Shown here: positions 11,926 through 24,240 of the stretch, piece by piece | Layout of the letters: each line of letters begins with the position of its first letter | How positions within the stretch are numbered: position 1 is the first letter of the stretch | DNA from: Meconema thalassinum | Lineage: Eukaryota > Arthropoda > Insecta > Orthoptera > Tettigoniidae | Length of the DNA stretch: 64,000 nt | Direction of reading: 5' to 3' | NCBI GenBank assembly: GCA_946902985.2 | Contig: OX336389.2 | Coordinates: 795,111,307 to 795,175,306, forward strand | Position numbers and translations under genes: made by a program | The notes under the pieces: generated by a model | The model's input: only the letters and a program-made list of their open reading frames with translations | Told to the model about the DNA's origin: nothing | Databases searched by the model: none

Positions 11926-12362
11926 ATACAGTACACCACTACATACACACAATAGCACAGGTTAACATACATTTTATAACATAAATACAGTACACATCTC
12001 CAAGCATACGGGGCTACATGACCACGATGCCTTAGCCCCAGAAATGAAATAACAACTATTCTTTGAATCCCTTCCAGTGTTTTAGTCATGTACGTCTGGA
12101 GAGGAACCCGAACAATAAGATGCATTACTGGAATTGCGGCCGTATATGCATTGCTGTTCTGGAGTACACGTTGTGTTTGAAAATGTGGATGTTTTCATGC
12201 AATCGAAGTTTGAAACACGAACGTTCTGCAAACACATGGAAATAGTAAGGTAAGGTAGTGTATCTGCTATTAGAGAGGGTAGGAGGGGAAGGTCTTGTCA
12301 CTCCTGTGTCTCACGGGCCTCATGTTACTTACAGTACAGTTTTGGAGTAGAGTACTTACGCA
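11926..12362. other. transposon core, no gene recognised
   Basis: Contains a second copy (12003-12053) of the short block also present at 11571-11620 (ggggctac.tgaccacg ... gccccggaaatgaaat). This block also occurs in repeats B, C and D. No coding domain. Confidence 0.4.
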
Positions 12363-13424
12363 ATGCCTTACACAAACCAAGAGAAACTGGACATGCTTCT
12401 CCTGTACGGGGAGTATGGAAGGAGTTCCAGGTGAGCTTCGCAACTGTATGCTGAGAGGTATCCTGCCCAGGATCATCCGTCACATATGACAATACGACGC
12501 CTTTGCCGCAAGTTGTTGCATAACGGACACTGCAATGCCGTGAATAGGAACAGGAGCAGACCAGTGACAGGTAAAGATAGGGTAATAGATGTTCTGGCGG
12601 CCGTCACCCATACTCAACATACCAGCTCCAACGCAATTGCGCGTGATTCCGGGATAAGCCAGACTAGTGTCATTCGCATTTTACAGCAAGACAAGTTTCA
12701 TCAATATCACGTATCCTTGCATCAACAACTTGATGAGCGAGATTATAGTCAAGGTGTGGATTTCTGCCATGCTCTTCTTATATGACTACGGGACGACAGG
12801 AACTTCCTGTGGAGACTTCTCTTCACTGATGAAGCGTCCTTCACCAACCATGGTTATATCAATCTATGGAATATGCACTATTGGGCGTGTGAGAACCCAC
12901 ACTGGCCCAGGCAGGTGGAAAATTTGCGGCAATTGAGTGTCAATGTGTGGTCCGGGATAATCGTTGACATGTAGAGCCATATTTTTTTGACGGTACTTTG
13001 ACGGGGAACAGATATGCTACATTCCTATCAGAGGTGTTACTAGTTCTCCTGGAAAACGTACCACTTAACATACGACAGGATATGTGGTTCCAGCACGACG
13101 GGTGTCCTGCCCACTATTCACTTGTGGCCCGGCAAGTCTTAAACGAGATATTCCCCAGTAGATGGATCGAACGTGGTGGCGACATGAGTTGACCAGCACG
13201 GTCACCTGATTTGACACCGCTGGACATTTTTCTCTGAAGTATGCTCAAGGACACAGTCTACGCGCAAGCTCCAACAACACCAGAGGATCTCATGCGACGT
13301 ATCATCGCAGCATGTGCTGCAATATCGAAGGAAACTCTTCGGTCTGTGACATCGTCCCGCGCGACACGACTGCAAATGTGCATTGCCTTTGATGGTCAAA
13401 ATTTCGAGCATGTAACTAAATAAA
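12363..13424 (+). pseudogene. Tc1/mariner-IS630-type transposase relic
   Basis: Starts at ATG 12363 with an N-terminal helix-turn-helix region ('QEKLDMLLLYGEYGR', then, after a frameshift near 12435, 'QLYAERYP' and 'HPSHMTIRRLCRKL'). A second HTH follows ('SNAIARDSGISQTSVIRILQ', ~12630-12690). The DDE core shows 'LFTDEASFTNHG' (first Asp, ~12820), 'WFQHDGCPAHYS' (second Asp, ~13098) and 'RSPDLTPLDIFL' (third Asp, ~13209). The family context (RWI-x-R-G-G, PARSPDLTPLD) matches the insect IS630/mariner-like group. 36 codons separate the second and third Asp, counting an in-frame TGA that probably replaced TGG. Several frameshifts and stops make it non-functional. Confidence 0.85.
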
Positions 13425-13901
13425 ACAGAAACATTGTGTATGCGGATAACTGCGACGCACATTTTCAAACATCACCAATCTCGTTTCTTCATTGTTGTGA
13501 TAATTCATCCTCCAGTCAAGTAACGATTGGCCACGAGTGGCTTTGACACATAAAGATCCGTAAACGGTCTCTAAATGCAAAATGTCAGCGTCATACCAAT
13601 TACACTGACGAGACGTTGTTATGTTCCCGTGCCCACGGCCTTAGGATCATTTCCAAAGAAGTCTACCTCGGACAATATTAATTTGCTTTTCTAGAACGAA
13701 CCCTTCGGGTGTCCTGTGTTATGTTTAATTCTCAATTCATACAGTAGTATGTACTGTACATTCAAACCAGTGACAATTAGAGCTTTCGTTATGTTCCTTT
13801 GAAGTCGAAGTAATTATTCAAACCTTATTTAAAATATCCACCCTCCCTGTCCTGCCATGCACACTTTGCAAACCCATCAGATGTGTACTATTTGCATCCT
13901 T
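13425..13901. other. transposon core, 3' non-coding part
   Basis: Sequence between the transposase relic and the right inverted repeat. No gene or repeat recognised. Confidence 0.4.
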
Positions 13902-14795
13902 GCCTGCTATTCATTCAGTGGCTGGAATCTCACGCAGGAACCTACTTGCCCGACTGCAAGCTGTCTGATGCGGCATGCACAACAGCGCATGTTCTTGTTA
14001 TTGTTATCTCAAAAGGTAACTGTCCGATTTTGAAAATAATTACATATTTGAACTTGTACGCAGTTGAACGTTTAGACTAGACGTATGAATTTGTGCCGTT
14101 CCATTTAAAAAGATGAAGTTAGTATCAATATCTAGGTTTTCACTCACCCCATTAGAACAAGTAGCACATTATTTTCCAAGCCCCTGGGTATCATTTACGC
14201 CTATGAAAAAATACCAACATATTTAATGGTTTAGACGTTTCCGTGTAACATCCCTATTTATTCTACATGTGGGCCGATAACCTAGATGTTAGGCCCCATA
14301 AAACAACAATTATCATCATCATATTCTACATGTTATAGGAAATGAAAAGCAATGAACGCCACCATCTGTTACTTCGTCCCATTATACCAAACAGTAAGTG
14401 ACAGAATAAATTATTAGTCAACAAATGAAACTTCATATTTCTATTTCTTTACATCACTCATTTACATTTCCCAAAAATCAAACTCCAATAATAACGACTA
14501 CGATTCTGATTTCACGATATTCATTTAGTTATGAAGCAGACTAAACCTGTGACGCTATTGAAGTGCACCAACAAGTCTTGACTCACACTCACAGTCAGCT
14601 CCCAAGTACTAGCCATTCGCTTTCTCACAACGAGTCACAGAAAGAAGGCGTGGCCTAGCCCAATTTTCATATCCTCCATCTCTCAAAAAGTACTCGTCCG
14701 ATTTGGGAAATAATAACACCGTTTTAATTTGTCTCAGTGACATCAGTTACCCTGTATGCAGAAATTTGAATAGCTCTATAAAAAAACGAAGTTAG
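13902..14795 (-). repeat. right terminal inverted repeat
   Basis: Reverse complement of 10627-11472. It is ~50 bp longer, mainly because a 53-bp SINE-tail insertion (14270-14322) sits in it. It ends gaagttag at 14795. Confidence 0.8.
14270..14322 (+). mobile_element. short SINE 3'-tail insertion with target duplication
   Basis: A 53-bp segment beginning tgggccgataacctagatgt and ending in a (tca)n-rich tail is flanked by a perfect 10-bp duplication, attctacatg (14260-14269 and 14323-14332). The opposite inverted repeat lacks it. The core resembles the widespread insect SINE tail of the type GGGCCGAT...GTTAGGCCCC. A related reversed piece is at 43553-43580. Confidence 0.75.
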
Positions 14796-14797
14796 TG

Positions 14798-15122
14798 CTC
14801 TACCCGAAATTCACGTAACGACCACCTATTATTCGAAGGATGGGAAAGATCGCAAGGGACGCTGATACCCAGCTAGATAAACCAACCATTCTCTGCTCGA
14901 TGGTTAGTTAGAAACCTCTCGATACAAAGATATTAATAAAAATACGATAGTACTACTACCTACTGTAGTTACATACGAAACCTACAACAAAGTATTGGAG
15001 GACGAGATTCTCGGAATCTCGAGGGTGAACGGTTTTAAAGGGGGCGCCAGTATCCATCTAATAGTACCACCGCAGCTGATTATGAAATTAAGAGTCGCTG
15101 AGTTCTATAAAAAGGAACAGGC
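14798..15122 (+). repeat. repeat X, right part
   Basis: Aligns with 47085-47400, for example 'cgctgatacccagctagata', 'ggaggacgagattctcg' and the shared end 'ttctataaaaaggaacag'. Together with 10488-10626 it forms one X copy split by the Tc1/mariner element. Confidence 0.75.
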
Positions 15123-15503
15123 AAACTAAAAAGTGCCTGCTAACGTTTATTCAATAGGGGCAACAGATATAAGAAATGTCCAACAAATAAATAATCAACA
15201 TCTCACATTACGAAAATAGCTTCGCCTGGAACCAAAATATACCGTGAATTTCGACATTTGACTTCACTGTGTGTCCTCACTAAGGATTAAAACAAAACTA
15301 TTCTAACATAGACACCTCACCTCGTCTATTCATATTCCTGAAAATGTCAACCACTGGTTGATCATCCGGTACTCATTTTAGTTTAAATAATCTCTCGTAA
15401 AACGACGTTCTCGACTTACAATTTCTCCCTAAATTAGAAAGCTAACTATTGCAATGGGTACCATGTTTCGACTTCCGGAAAATTACGACATATCTTCGCA
15501 TTT
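15123..15503. other. no gene recognised
   Basis: AT-rich spacer between repeat X and repeat copy A. Nothing identified. Confidence 0.4.
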
Positions 15504-16707
15504 CACATCCCCTACACCCCATAACCACCGTCAGTTCAAATGTTTATAAATAATTTATGTATATATGTATATCACTTTTTATGGACACGATAAATATCGC
15601 AATTTTGTACCAATCACTTCGAATTTTTTACATAATATGTATCCCTCTAAAACCTCGGTCGAGTTCGTTAAAGGGCACAATCGGTCGAAAAAGTGAAATA
15701 TCGCTATAACTCTCGTAATATTTGAAATATCGAATCCATTCAAAGTTCATACTATGTGTCGGATAAGGACCAAAAATTTATGTTTGAAAAGTTTTTTGAT
15801 AGCACCAACCATTGACCAAAGGGGTGGGAAAAAGTGTTTTTTTTTGGGGGGGGGGGAACTATTTAACATATCTCTCTTAATAGGCACAATATCAAACCCG
15901 TACAAAAGGGAAAATATTCCCCTAATAATTACCGTACCTAAAACTTTTGTCTGAAAGAATTTTTGATCTGACCCACCATTACGCCAAGGGATGAGGAAAA
16001 TGATTTCGGAATTATACGAAAAAGCCAAAAAAAAGTGAAATATCGCTATAACTCCCTTAATATTTGAAATATCGAATCCATTCAAAGTTGATAGGCTACT
16101 ATGTGTTGGATAAGGCCCAAAAATTTATGTTTGGAAAGTATTTTGATAGCACCAACCATTGACCAAAGGGGTGAAAAAAGTGTTTTTTTCGGGAAACATT
16201 AATCATATCTCTCTTAATAGGCACAATTTCAAAACCGTACAAAATGGACAATATTCCCCTAATAATTACCTAAAACTTTTGTCTGAAAGAATTTTTGATA
16301 TGACCCACCATTACGCCAAGGGATGAGAAAAATGATTTCGGAATTATAAGAAAATGCCAAGACCTATCAGAGGTTGCCATGACAACATCACTAAATTGAT
16401 GATGGATGAGCCATCAGACGTTGCCATGACAACGCACTTGCACGATATCACATTCAGATTTCTATCTGACTAAGTCTGAAGCGGCATCGGTGACGTAACT
16501 GGTAGCATGCTGAATTTATATGCCCAAGGTCGCGGGTTCAAAATCGGCCGAAGTCGTTGGATTATCTAAGAGCGTTAAAAATCCCTCAGTATGATTTCCT
16601 TTGGAGGGAAAGTTCAAACGTTCGTTGCGAGTTCCTGGTTGCGGTGGTATCTAGTAACCAAGTTCAGAGCTAGGTGTCGTTGACGGTAGTATTTGGTAGC
16701 AACATTA
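15504..16707 (+). repeat. interspersed repeat family ABCD, copy A
   Basis: Begins catcccctacaccccataac and runs through 'gacacgataaatatcgcaat', 'tcggtcgagttcgttaaagg' and two internal sub-repeats (aaaaatttatgtttg... at ~15775 and ~16120). It ends with a tRNA-like module (ggtgacgtaactggtag ... aaggtcgcgggttcaaa, ~16487-16543) and 'ttgacggtagtatttggtag'. Copy B follows immediately in the same orientation. Confidence 0.75.
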
Positions 16708-18740
16708 GGCCCATCCCCTACACCCCAAAACCACCGTCAGTTCAAAAGTTTATATATAATTTATGTATATATGTACCTATATACATGAAATCTCCAGTAA
16801 AACGGGACTTGATATTTCCTATGAAAAAACACAGTATATGGATACCAAATCAACAGGAAACATCACCTTGCGAACGCAATATGGAAAAATCTCGCAGGTC
16901 ACTCACTTCAAATATTTAGGAGAAGCCATCCAACCCACAGGATTGAACACAATTTCTAATGCAGATAGAATAGTAAAATTGCAGAAGGCGTACAAGCTGA
17001 CATGGAATCATTATAACAAAAGAGCAGTATCTCGCAATGCAAAATTGCGCCATTATAACACAGTTGTCTTGCCTGAAGCCTTGTACGCGGCAGAAACAAC
17101 CGTCATTAGAGGAATGACAAGAATTCATGATATTGAGAAACAGGAACGAAAAATTCTTAGGAAAATCCATGGCGCTGTTTTCCGTAATGGAATTTGGGTC
17201 AGGAGACCAACAAAGGAACTTTATGAAAATACAGACACCATTGTAGATAAATTTAGGAAGAGACGTCTGCAGTTCTATGGACACATATATAGGATGGATG
17301 AGAACAGACTCACTAAGAAGATTTTCAATATCGTGAATGCAAGTAAATTAAAGACCAGTTGGATTAAAGAAGTACATGAAGACATGGAATTACTTAAAAT
17401 CTCTGAAGACGACATTAAGGACAGAGAACAATTTAGAAATAAAATCAGAAACACGAAAATTGTACAAGTTTCAAGGAAAGATACATCAGGGAAAAAATGG
17501 ACAGAGGAAAGGAAGAAAAAGCACAGTGAACTAATGAAGAGGTTTTGGGAAGAAAAGAAGAGAGGAAAAGGAAGTGAAGCTGTGATTGGCTCAAGTTCTC
17601 ACGCTCTCCTGAAGGGGAATAATCGGAAATAATAATATATATATATATATCATTTTCTTTTGGACACGATAACTACCGCAATTTTGCACCAATCACTTTG
17701 AAATTTTTACATAATATGTATCCCAATAAAATATCGACCGAGTTCGTTAAAGGGCACAATCGGTCGACGGGGGTGAAGGTGGGGGCTTTTATTTCGAAAA
17801 AGTGAAATATCGCCATAACTCTCTTAATATTTGAAATATCGCATCCATTCAAAGTTCATACTATGTGTCGGATAAGGACCAAAATGTATGTTTGAAAAGT
17901 TTTTTGATAGCACCAACCATTGACCAAAGCGGTGGGAAAAAGTGGGGTTTTCGGGAAACATTTATCATATCTCTCTTAATAGACACAATATCAAAACCCT
18001 ACAAAATGGACAATATTCCCCTAATAATTACCTAAAACTTTTGTCTGAAAGAATTTTTGGATATGACCCACCATTACGTCAAGGGATGAGAAGAATTATT
18101 TCGGAATTATAAGAAAATGCCAAATGCCATCAGAGGTTGCCATGACAACACTACCGTACTAAATTGATGAGGGATGAGCCATCAGACTTTGCCATGACAA
18201 CGTACTTGCACGAGATCACATTGAGTTTTCCATCTGACAAAGTGTGAAGCGGCTTCCGTGACGTAACTGGTAGTATGCTGAACTTCTATGCCCAAGGTCG
18301 CGGGATCAAAGCCGGCCGAAGTCGTCGGATTTTCTAAGAGCGCTAAAAATCCCACAGTATGCTTTCCTTTGGAGGGGAAGTTCTAACGTCCGTTGCGAAT
18401 TCCTGGTTGCGGTGGCATCTAGTAACCTATTTCACAGCTAGGTGTTGTTGACGGTAGTATTTGGTAGCAACATAAGAACTACTGCTTGAAATTAACCGTC
18501 TGCAGTCCTTATCTGAATTACAGACTAATACAGCCATCACAATTCACACCGTTTATCGGACAGATTCTACACACACCCAAAGTACACGGGGTTACATGAC
18601 CGCGTTATCGCAGCCCCTAAACTGAGGACCCAACCAAACTCTCCGGGAGATAAAATTTTGCGTGAAGATGTAACAGACCGTTAGATAGTTACACATCAGT
18701 GTCGAAACCTTGCATAAGGACAGTGTGACCACAAGTAGTT
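16708..18740 (+). repeat. interspersed repeat family ABCD, copy B (interrupted)
   Basis: Same start as copy A (catcccctacaccccaaaac at ~16710), interrupted at 16772 by a non-LTR fragment and resuming at 17633 with atatatcattttcttttgga. It extends past the A end into 'tacacggggttacatgaccg' and 'agataaaattttgcgtgaag'. Together with A it forms a head-to-tail dimer. Confidence 0.75.
16772..17632 (+). pseudogene. 5'-truncated non-LTR retrotransposon RT C-terminus
   Basis: A 289-codon frame covers only the reverse transcriptase thumb and C-terminal part. 'HFKYLGEAI' (residues ~48-56) is followed by 'AKLRHYNTVVLPEALYAAET', 'ERKILRKIHG' and 'RRLQFYGHIYRM', an order typical of the post-RT region of LINE-type elements found in insects. 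The catalytic palm is missing. Lys/Glu-rich tail. It lies inside repeat copy B with AT-rich junctions (tatatatg / atatatat), as expected for target-primed insertion. The open frame indicates relatively recent insertion, but there is no sign it is a host gene. Confidence 0.8.
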
Positions 18741-19331
18741 CCGTGAAAAACTATACAGCTTATTTTCATATATCCTACTCATATTAATTGCCTCTATCAA
18801 CATACAAAATTTCCGTTAGAACGTTGTGATAGATTCGAAGATATTGAGAACCGTCCAAATATTTCAGATTGTCGCCAGGTTGGATTTTTATTTTTGTACT
18901 ATTACATTAAGATTATTGTGTACGTGTGGTATTCAAACTTCAATCGCATGATTAGAACACAAGAAGTAAAACCGAGATTTTAAAATTTCGCACAGCTGCC
19001 ATCTTGTGATTATGCAAAAATTGAAATAAATTAGATGCCAGTGGATTGACATTTGTATAAGCATTTAACGTGCAACGTTTCACTGCACACGGATTGTTAA
19101 TTCGCGAGAAACTTCCATTTAAATATTTATACTTCGCGTCGCCGCCATGTTGGATTTGTGCTCTCCATGTTACTGAAAGTCCTATAGGTGAACATATGTT
19201 CATAGCCTCTATGAACATAAAAAAATTCAGTTGGATTGCTGTAAAAGATTCATAGATATTGAGAACCGTCTAAATATTTCGGATGGTCGCCATTTTGGAT
19301 TGTTATATATATAGGCCATAGAGTTATGTAC
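18741..19331 (+). repeat. 292-bp-family array 2, left part
   Basis: Carries the array-1 landmarks (cacagctgccatcttg ~18990, ttagatgccagtggattgac, 'cgccgccatgttgg' ~19138). Matches 680-1090 closely. It is interrupted at 19331 by a 4.09-kb insertion and resumes at 23424. Confidence 0.8.
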
Positions 19332-22300
19332 TGCCCCCGTAAAATGAATTATTTGGGATGAAAATGGGAAAATTTTTCGAAGCCCATGATAAAATTTAAC
19401 CAAGCAATATTGAGGTTGGAAGTAGGCAGAAACCAGTCGAGAGGCGACGTTGAGCAGGAGGGAAATTCCGTCACGTGATTGTATTGCGCATTGGAAGTTT
19501 CCAGAAGCTTAGAATCGATCTAGCAACAGCGAATAATCCCAAGAATTGTTTAAACATTGTTATAAATTATCCGATTGGATATGAGCTTACAGCCAATAAG
19601 AAGAAGTTTTAGAGAAGACGGGAGTTCCAGCAACTAAATTTTTATGGATATTTAACACATTTAAGCCCCTTGAGAGTGAATTTATATAATGGTAAAGAGA
19701 AGAATATGATAATTAAATTTTGGAAATATTTTATAAGTCGATAGCAGGTCGCTATTGGAAGGAATACGCGATTTGCTAGAGCCCACGCAAATTTGAGAGG
19801 GAACGCAAAAAGGCGGCCAGAATCGATAGACTTGGAGGGGAGACGCCAAGCATCGAGGCTCTTTATTATCTGAATGTTCGAGAGGTCAGACGTGTTTTGC
19901 CGGAAGAGAGAGGAGTTCCGAGTGTTTCACCGAGCTTGTAGAAGGTTGACTCGTGGAGACAAGGCATATGCGAGGCGAGAGTTAGGAGATTACCGCGCCT
20001 TGAAACGAAGTGAAGTTGCGATGAACTTATATGCCGCAATTACTTCGGTGTGATCCATTTCAGAGACTTTATTTCCACTACAGATTGTAGCTTACTATCG
20101 TATTTAGTATATTTCGAACTTTGAGAAAATTGAGAATAATATTTCAGAAGATATAAACGTTTCTGTGAAGCGTGAGAAAAGTGTTTGTTTCCAGCGCGAT
20201 AAGATACTTTTGTTCGAGCGACTACATCGCATGCACCAGACACAAGTGAGTAAGAGTGAATGTTAGCATTGCTTTTGTGGAACTGTATAACAACACCAAT
20301 TAGATGAAGATGTATTCTATGTTGAAGAACATTATTAAGTCTGCTAATATGAAGTTAATTATGGACTAAATTAGTATGTGCGCCAGGGATATAAGCAGAT
20401 AGGAGCGATATAGTCAGCGATGGAGCTTCGTTAAGGGAGTTTTGTTCATGAATGTCTACTTGATGAGCGAACATGAGACTTGATGTACAACTGTATTCTA
20501 GTGCATTATTGTCAGACATGAGCTCGACATTAACACCAGCGACTACAGAACTATGTTCATATTCCATCTACATGAATGTTCGTGATGCGAGTGAGGTCCA
20601 CGACTTTCTTTTCGAATGTCTTTCGAAATGGGAAGCTGAACTTTTGACACTGCTCGTTGTTTTGATGAAACTGTACTGTGGCGGAGTAAGAAGAGACATG
20701 AATATTATCAAGAGGTCCAGGGTAAACCCGGTCACAATGAAGATGATGATTGGAGGCCCGCAGTTCGATCCCGGTCGGAGCTTGCTGTTTTCCAGTAGGG
20801 GAATTCGTTCCATTCCTGAGGTCACGAGTTCTTGGATACGAGCTAGGATCCAACCTGGATCTTTGGAAGATGTAACAACTGAGTATTTTGTAATACTCTA
20901 TCTTGAGCTTCTAGACTTCCAGACCAGGTAGGAGTGTTCACTAACCTAGAAGTTAGAGCTTTGTAGTGACATTTTTGAGCAAATCCTTTATCCATATTTC
21001 GACACAATACTTATGAACTCCATGCATAGTCATTTTATTCTTCGAGATTATTTGTAGTGATCGTCTTTCGACGCTTTTAGCTTTGTCTGTTTGAAATCCA
21101 GTTTCTGAACTGAGATATTTTTCTTGTTCGAGGAACAAGCATTTTGTCATTTCCTTTAAGGAATAGTAATTTATTTTCGACGTTTATGAATTCATTTTGA
21201 ATTCAGGTGATAGACATTTTAGGTTATGTGTCCGATTAAATTAATTTTTATTAGTTTAATTTGGGCATTTTATCCGTCGAGAAGAGACATCAAGAGAGAA
21301 GATATTGGTAGTGACATATTGTGAAATATCATGGCATCATTTGGAAGAGAAACATTTCACGTGGAAACGATTATTATCGTCAGAACCCATAGAGATTCGT
21401 TGAGAATGGAGATAATACGAATATGACTAATTGTATGTTTTATTGAAGAAAGCCATGAACTTTCAGTCATTTAAAATAATTTGAAGTTAGAAACTTCTTG
21501 GAAGATTTATTATTATCCGACGTTAGGGAAGTTCTTGTTTGATATCCTCGTCGTGATCGATTCATGTTGGACACACATATATAATTTTGTGATTAAGTAT
21601 TTACGAGGAGTAATATAATGTCACGTTGTAGACATCATATTCCTTCATCGGTAAAAGTTGAACCCAGAAGTGTGAAGTTAAGATTCAGTATTTTTTATTA
21701 AATGTATACACAACAGTTTAAATTTATCTGAGTAACGTTTTAAAAGTAATAATGAGGAGGTCTGTATCGATTAGTCCAAAGGTCGTTAACATGTATAGAT
21801 TAATGGTTTAACAATTGATGTTATCGTTCAGTAGACCAGAGATTGGTGTGACAACGCTGAGGAATTATGCCCTTTTTAAGGAATGCCAGTTTGAAAGAAG
21901 TGAAGGTGTTAACCCTTTGATAGTGGTTATATATGTAAGTAATTCCGTATGTAGTTGGAATACGAGGGTGTTGCGAAGATATTTCCGCATTTTATATTAC
22001 AGTCATTGCGTGGGCATGACTAGGTTTGGCAAGGCATAAAAGGTGTGAGTTGACAGTACTCCTTATTTTATACACGGCTTTGGATTAGAGAAGACAGGAG
22101 GGTCACGATTGAAATTGAAACGGGAAATGGATATTGACATCTGTTATGTTGTACTCTTATTAAGATTATTAAACCCAAGTATGTAACGACATATGTTTCA
22201 CCTTGAGTGGTCGAACGTATTTAATCTATTATGACACCAGATCAGAAAGGAGAGAATGGTGGTAGTATTTCTGAAGCTGTAGAAGCTTATGAGGATCCCA

Positions 22301-23423
22301 GTTAATTGTATTTGACATAACTGTGAGATCGGAGCTCAGGCTCACGTGTATATAGACACTACTTATTTTAAAGGATTGTAGCCTATGCTATTAGTGTCAT
22401 TGTAAAGTCATTCAGTATTAACTTTCTTTATTTGCCAATCGAGTGTATGATACGTTAGGTATAGGAAGGTTATTGATTGTTTAGCGTAGTGGTTAGCGTA
22501 TGAATGTTGATGTGACTGGATGTGGTTTGTTTCTTGTTCAGTGTGAATGAAATGAACTCCATTGGGACGTCACAATGCGAGAGTATGAAAGTAATAGTGT
22601 ATAGAAGTTTTGTTTCATTAGCGTGTAGGATGTGTGTATGGTTCGCGTATTTGTCGGACGTGAATCTGTTTCATTTTAACATAGCTTGTGATTCGATGGA
22701 GAGGTGTATTTGTGGGCAAGGTTGGAATGGCGAGGGTTTGTTAAAACTCGTTTCCATCCAAGGCCATTGCTCGGCCGCGCACAAATGTGGAGAGATGTTT
22801 CGGAACGACAGGCAAGCAGCTTTTAAACCAGCCAGCTCTGGGAATGTAACGGAGATTTTTATGTCATCCGACACGGGGTGAAGTTCGCGTGTTCATAGCG
22901 CCCAGATGTTCATTGTGAAGCGCGCCAGAGGAATGTAAATACACAGGGGTTTCTAATTGATGTATAGCTTGTTGTAATGACACAGGCTGCCCCAAAATTT
23001 GTCACAGCGTTCATGGAATACAGTATTATCAGTGGCGTAAATGTGAAGAAGAAAGAAAGGGAGTGTGTTTTTATTTACTGTATGAATGTTTAGATTTAGT
23101 TTACACCTTTGTTATTAAATTGTTTAGTTTATTAGAAGCCGCGTCGTTTTCATTTATTTTAGATATAAGGAGATGCAACTGTGAAACCCATTATAGGTCC
23201 AGAGGCTGACCACGAGATCCCCGAGAACGAAAGGTAGGTGTTCTACTTCGAGCTAAGTGCATTTTATGTCATTCACAATTGTGTGGTAATTTCCGCCACG
23301 TATATTCATGAGGGTCTTGTTGGAGTGGATCCTTGACTAGTATTTGCGCCGAAGCTGTCAGGGTCTACGAATCCAGCCTTGCTTCAGATATCCAACAGAC
23401 CGCCTCTAGAATATACGGGGACA
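19332..23423. mobile_element. 4,092-bp TG...CA insertion, candidate giant solo LTR or non-autonomous LTR element
   Basis: The host repeat is cleanly interrupted: gtac occurs at 19328-19331 and again at 23424-23427, and array 1 (1093-1100, tatgtacc) shows the uninterrupted site. The insert starts tgcccccgta and ends tacggggaca, so its tips are inverted (TG[C/T]CCCCGTA) with TG...CA ends, as in LTRs. A 4-bp duplication fits Ty3/Gypsy- or BEL-type integration. I found no gag/pol similarity and no internal direct repeat marking two LTRs. Short frames at 20473-20931 and 22522-22881 show no recognisable domain. A cut-and-paste DNA element is less likely, given the TG...CA ends, but not excluded. 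Confidence 0.6.
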
Positions 23424-24240
23424 GTACCATTCAAGGACAATTATTGCCTAGGGTCATTATTCAAACTTTCACTTCGATTGCATGATTACGACACAAGAAA
23501 TAAAAACTTAATTTTAAAATTTCACACAGCCGCCATCTTGAGGTTATGTAAACAATTGAACTAAATTAGATGCCAGTGCATTACAATATGTAAAATCATT
23601 TACTGTACCACTTTTCACTGCGCTCAGAGAGTTAAATCACGAGAAAAGTCTATTAATATGTTTCAAATTCGCTTGGCCGCCATGTTTGTGTTGTACCTTA
23701 CAGGTTTATAAAGGTAACATAGATAAACTTGTATCAGTACCTTTTATCAACGTACAAAATTTCAGGGTGATATCTTTGATAGTTTCTGCGATATAGAATG
23801 TCAGTGAAATATTTCGCACAACCGCCATTTTGAGGTTATATAAATAATTGAACTAAATTTGATTCCGGTGAATTACAATGTGCATAGACATTTTCTTTAC
23901 CAAGTTTCATTACGTTTGGATAGTTAAATCGCGAGAAAAGTCTAATTAAAAGTCTCAAATTCGCTTGGCTGCCATGTTGGTTTTGTAGTTACCAGGTTTT
24001 TGAAAGTCTCATAGGTGAACATTTAGTAGTGCCCTTTATCACCGTACACAATTTCAGGGCAATATCGGTAATAGTTTCGGAGACACTGAATGCTAGTGAA
24101 ATATTTCGCACAGCCGCCATGTTGGATTGGTGAAACATAATAAAATTTGTAGGGCGGTCGGGGTCGGCCAGAATAGTGCTATGATCTTACCGAGTTTCAT
24201 TGAATTCGCTGCAGCCCTTTAGATGTCTAACACTCCCTAA
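23424..24240 (+). repeat. 292-bp-family array 2, right part
   Basis: The phrases cacacagccgccatcttgag (~23523), its variant at ~23815 and gcacagccgccatgttggat (~24107) repeat with a ~291-bp period, matching 1190-1860. Confidence 0.8.

Larger units (their letters stand above)
10627..14795 (+). mobile_element. Tc1/mariner-IS630-type transposon with long terminal inverted repeats
   Basis: A 4,169-bp element bounded by ctaactta...gaagttag. Long inverted repeats (10627-11472 and 13902-14795) flank a core with a degenerate DDE transposase at 12363-13424. The left flank is TA (10625-10626). The right flank is TG, read as a mutated TA. The insertion lies inside repeat X, whose uninterrupted copy at 47.08 kb reads gatatatttgtactgtaccc across the junction, consistent with a TA target duplication. 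The element is decayed and carries later SINE insertions. Confidence 0.8.

Noticed and set aside
16763..17632. 289-codon ORF as a host gene
   Set aside because: Motifs match the RT C-terminus of a non-LTR element, and it interrupts a dispersed repeat.
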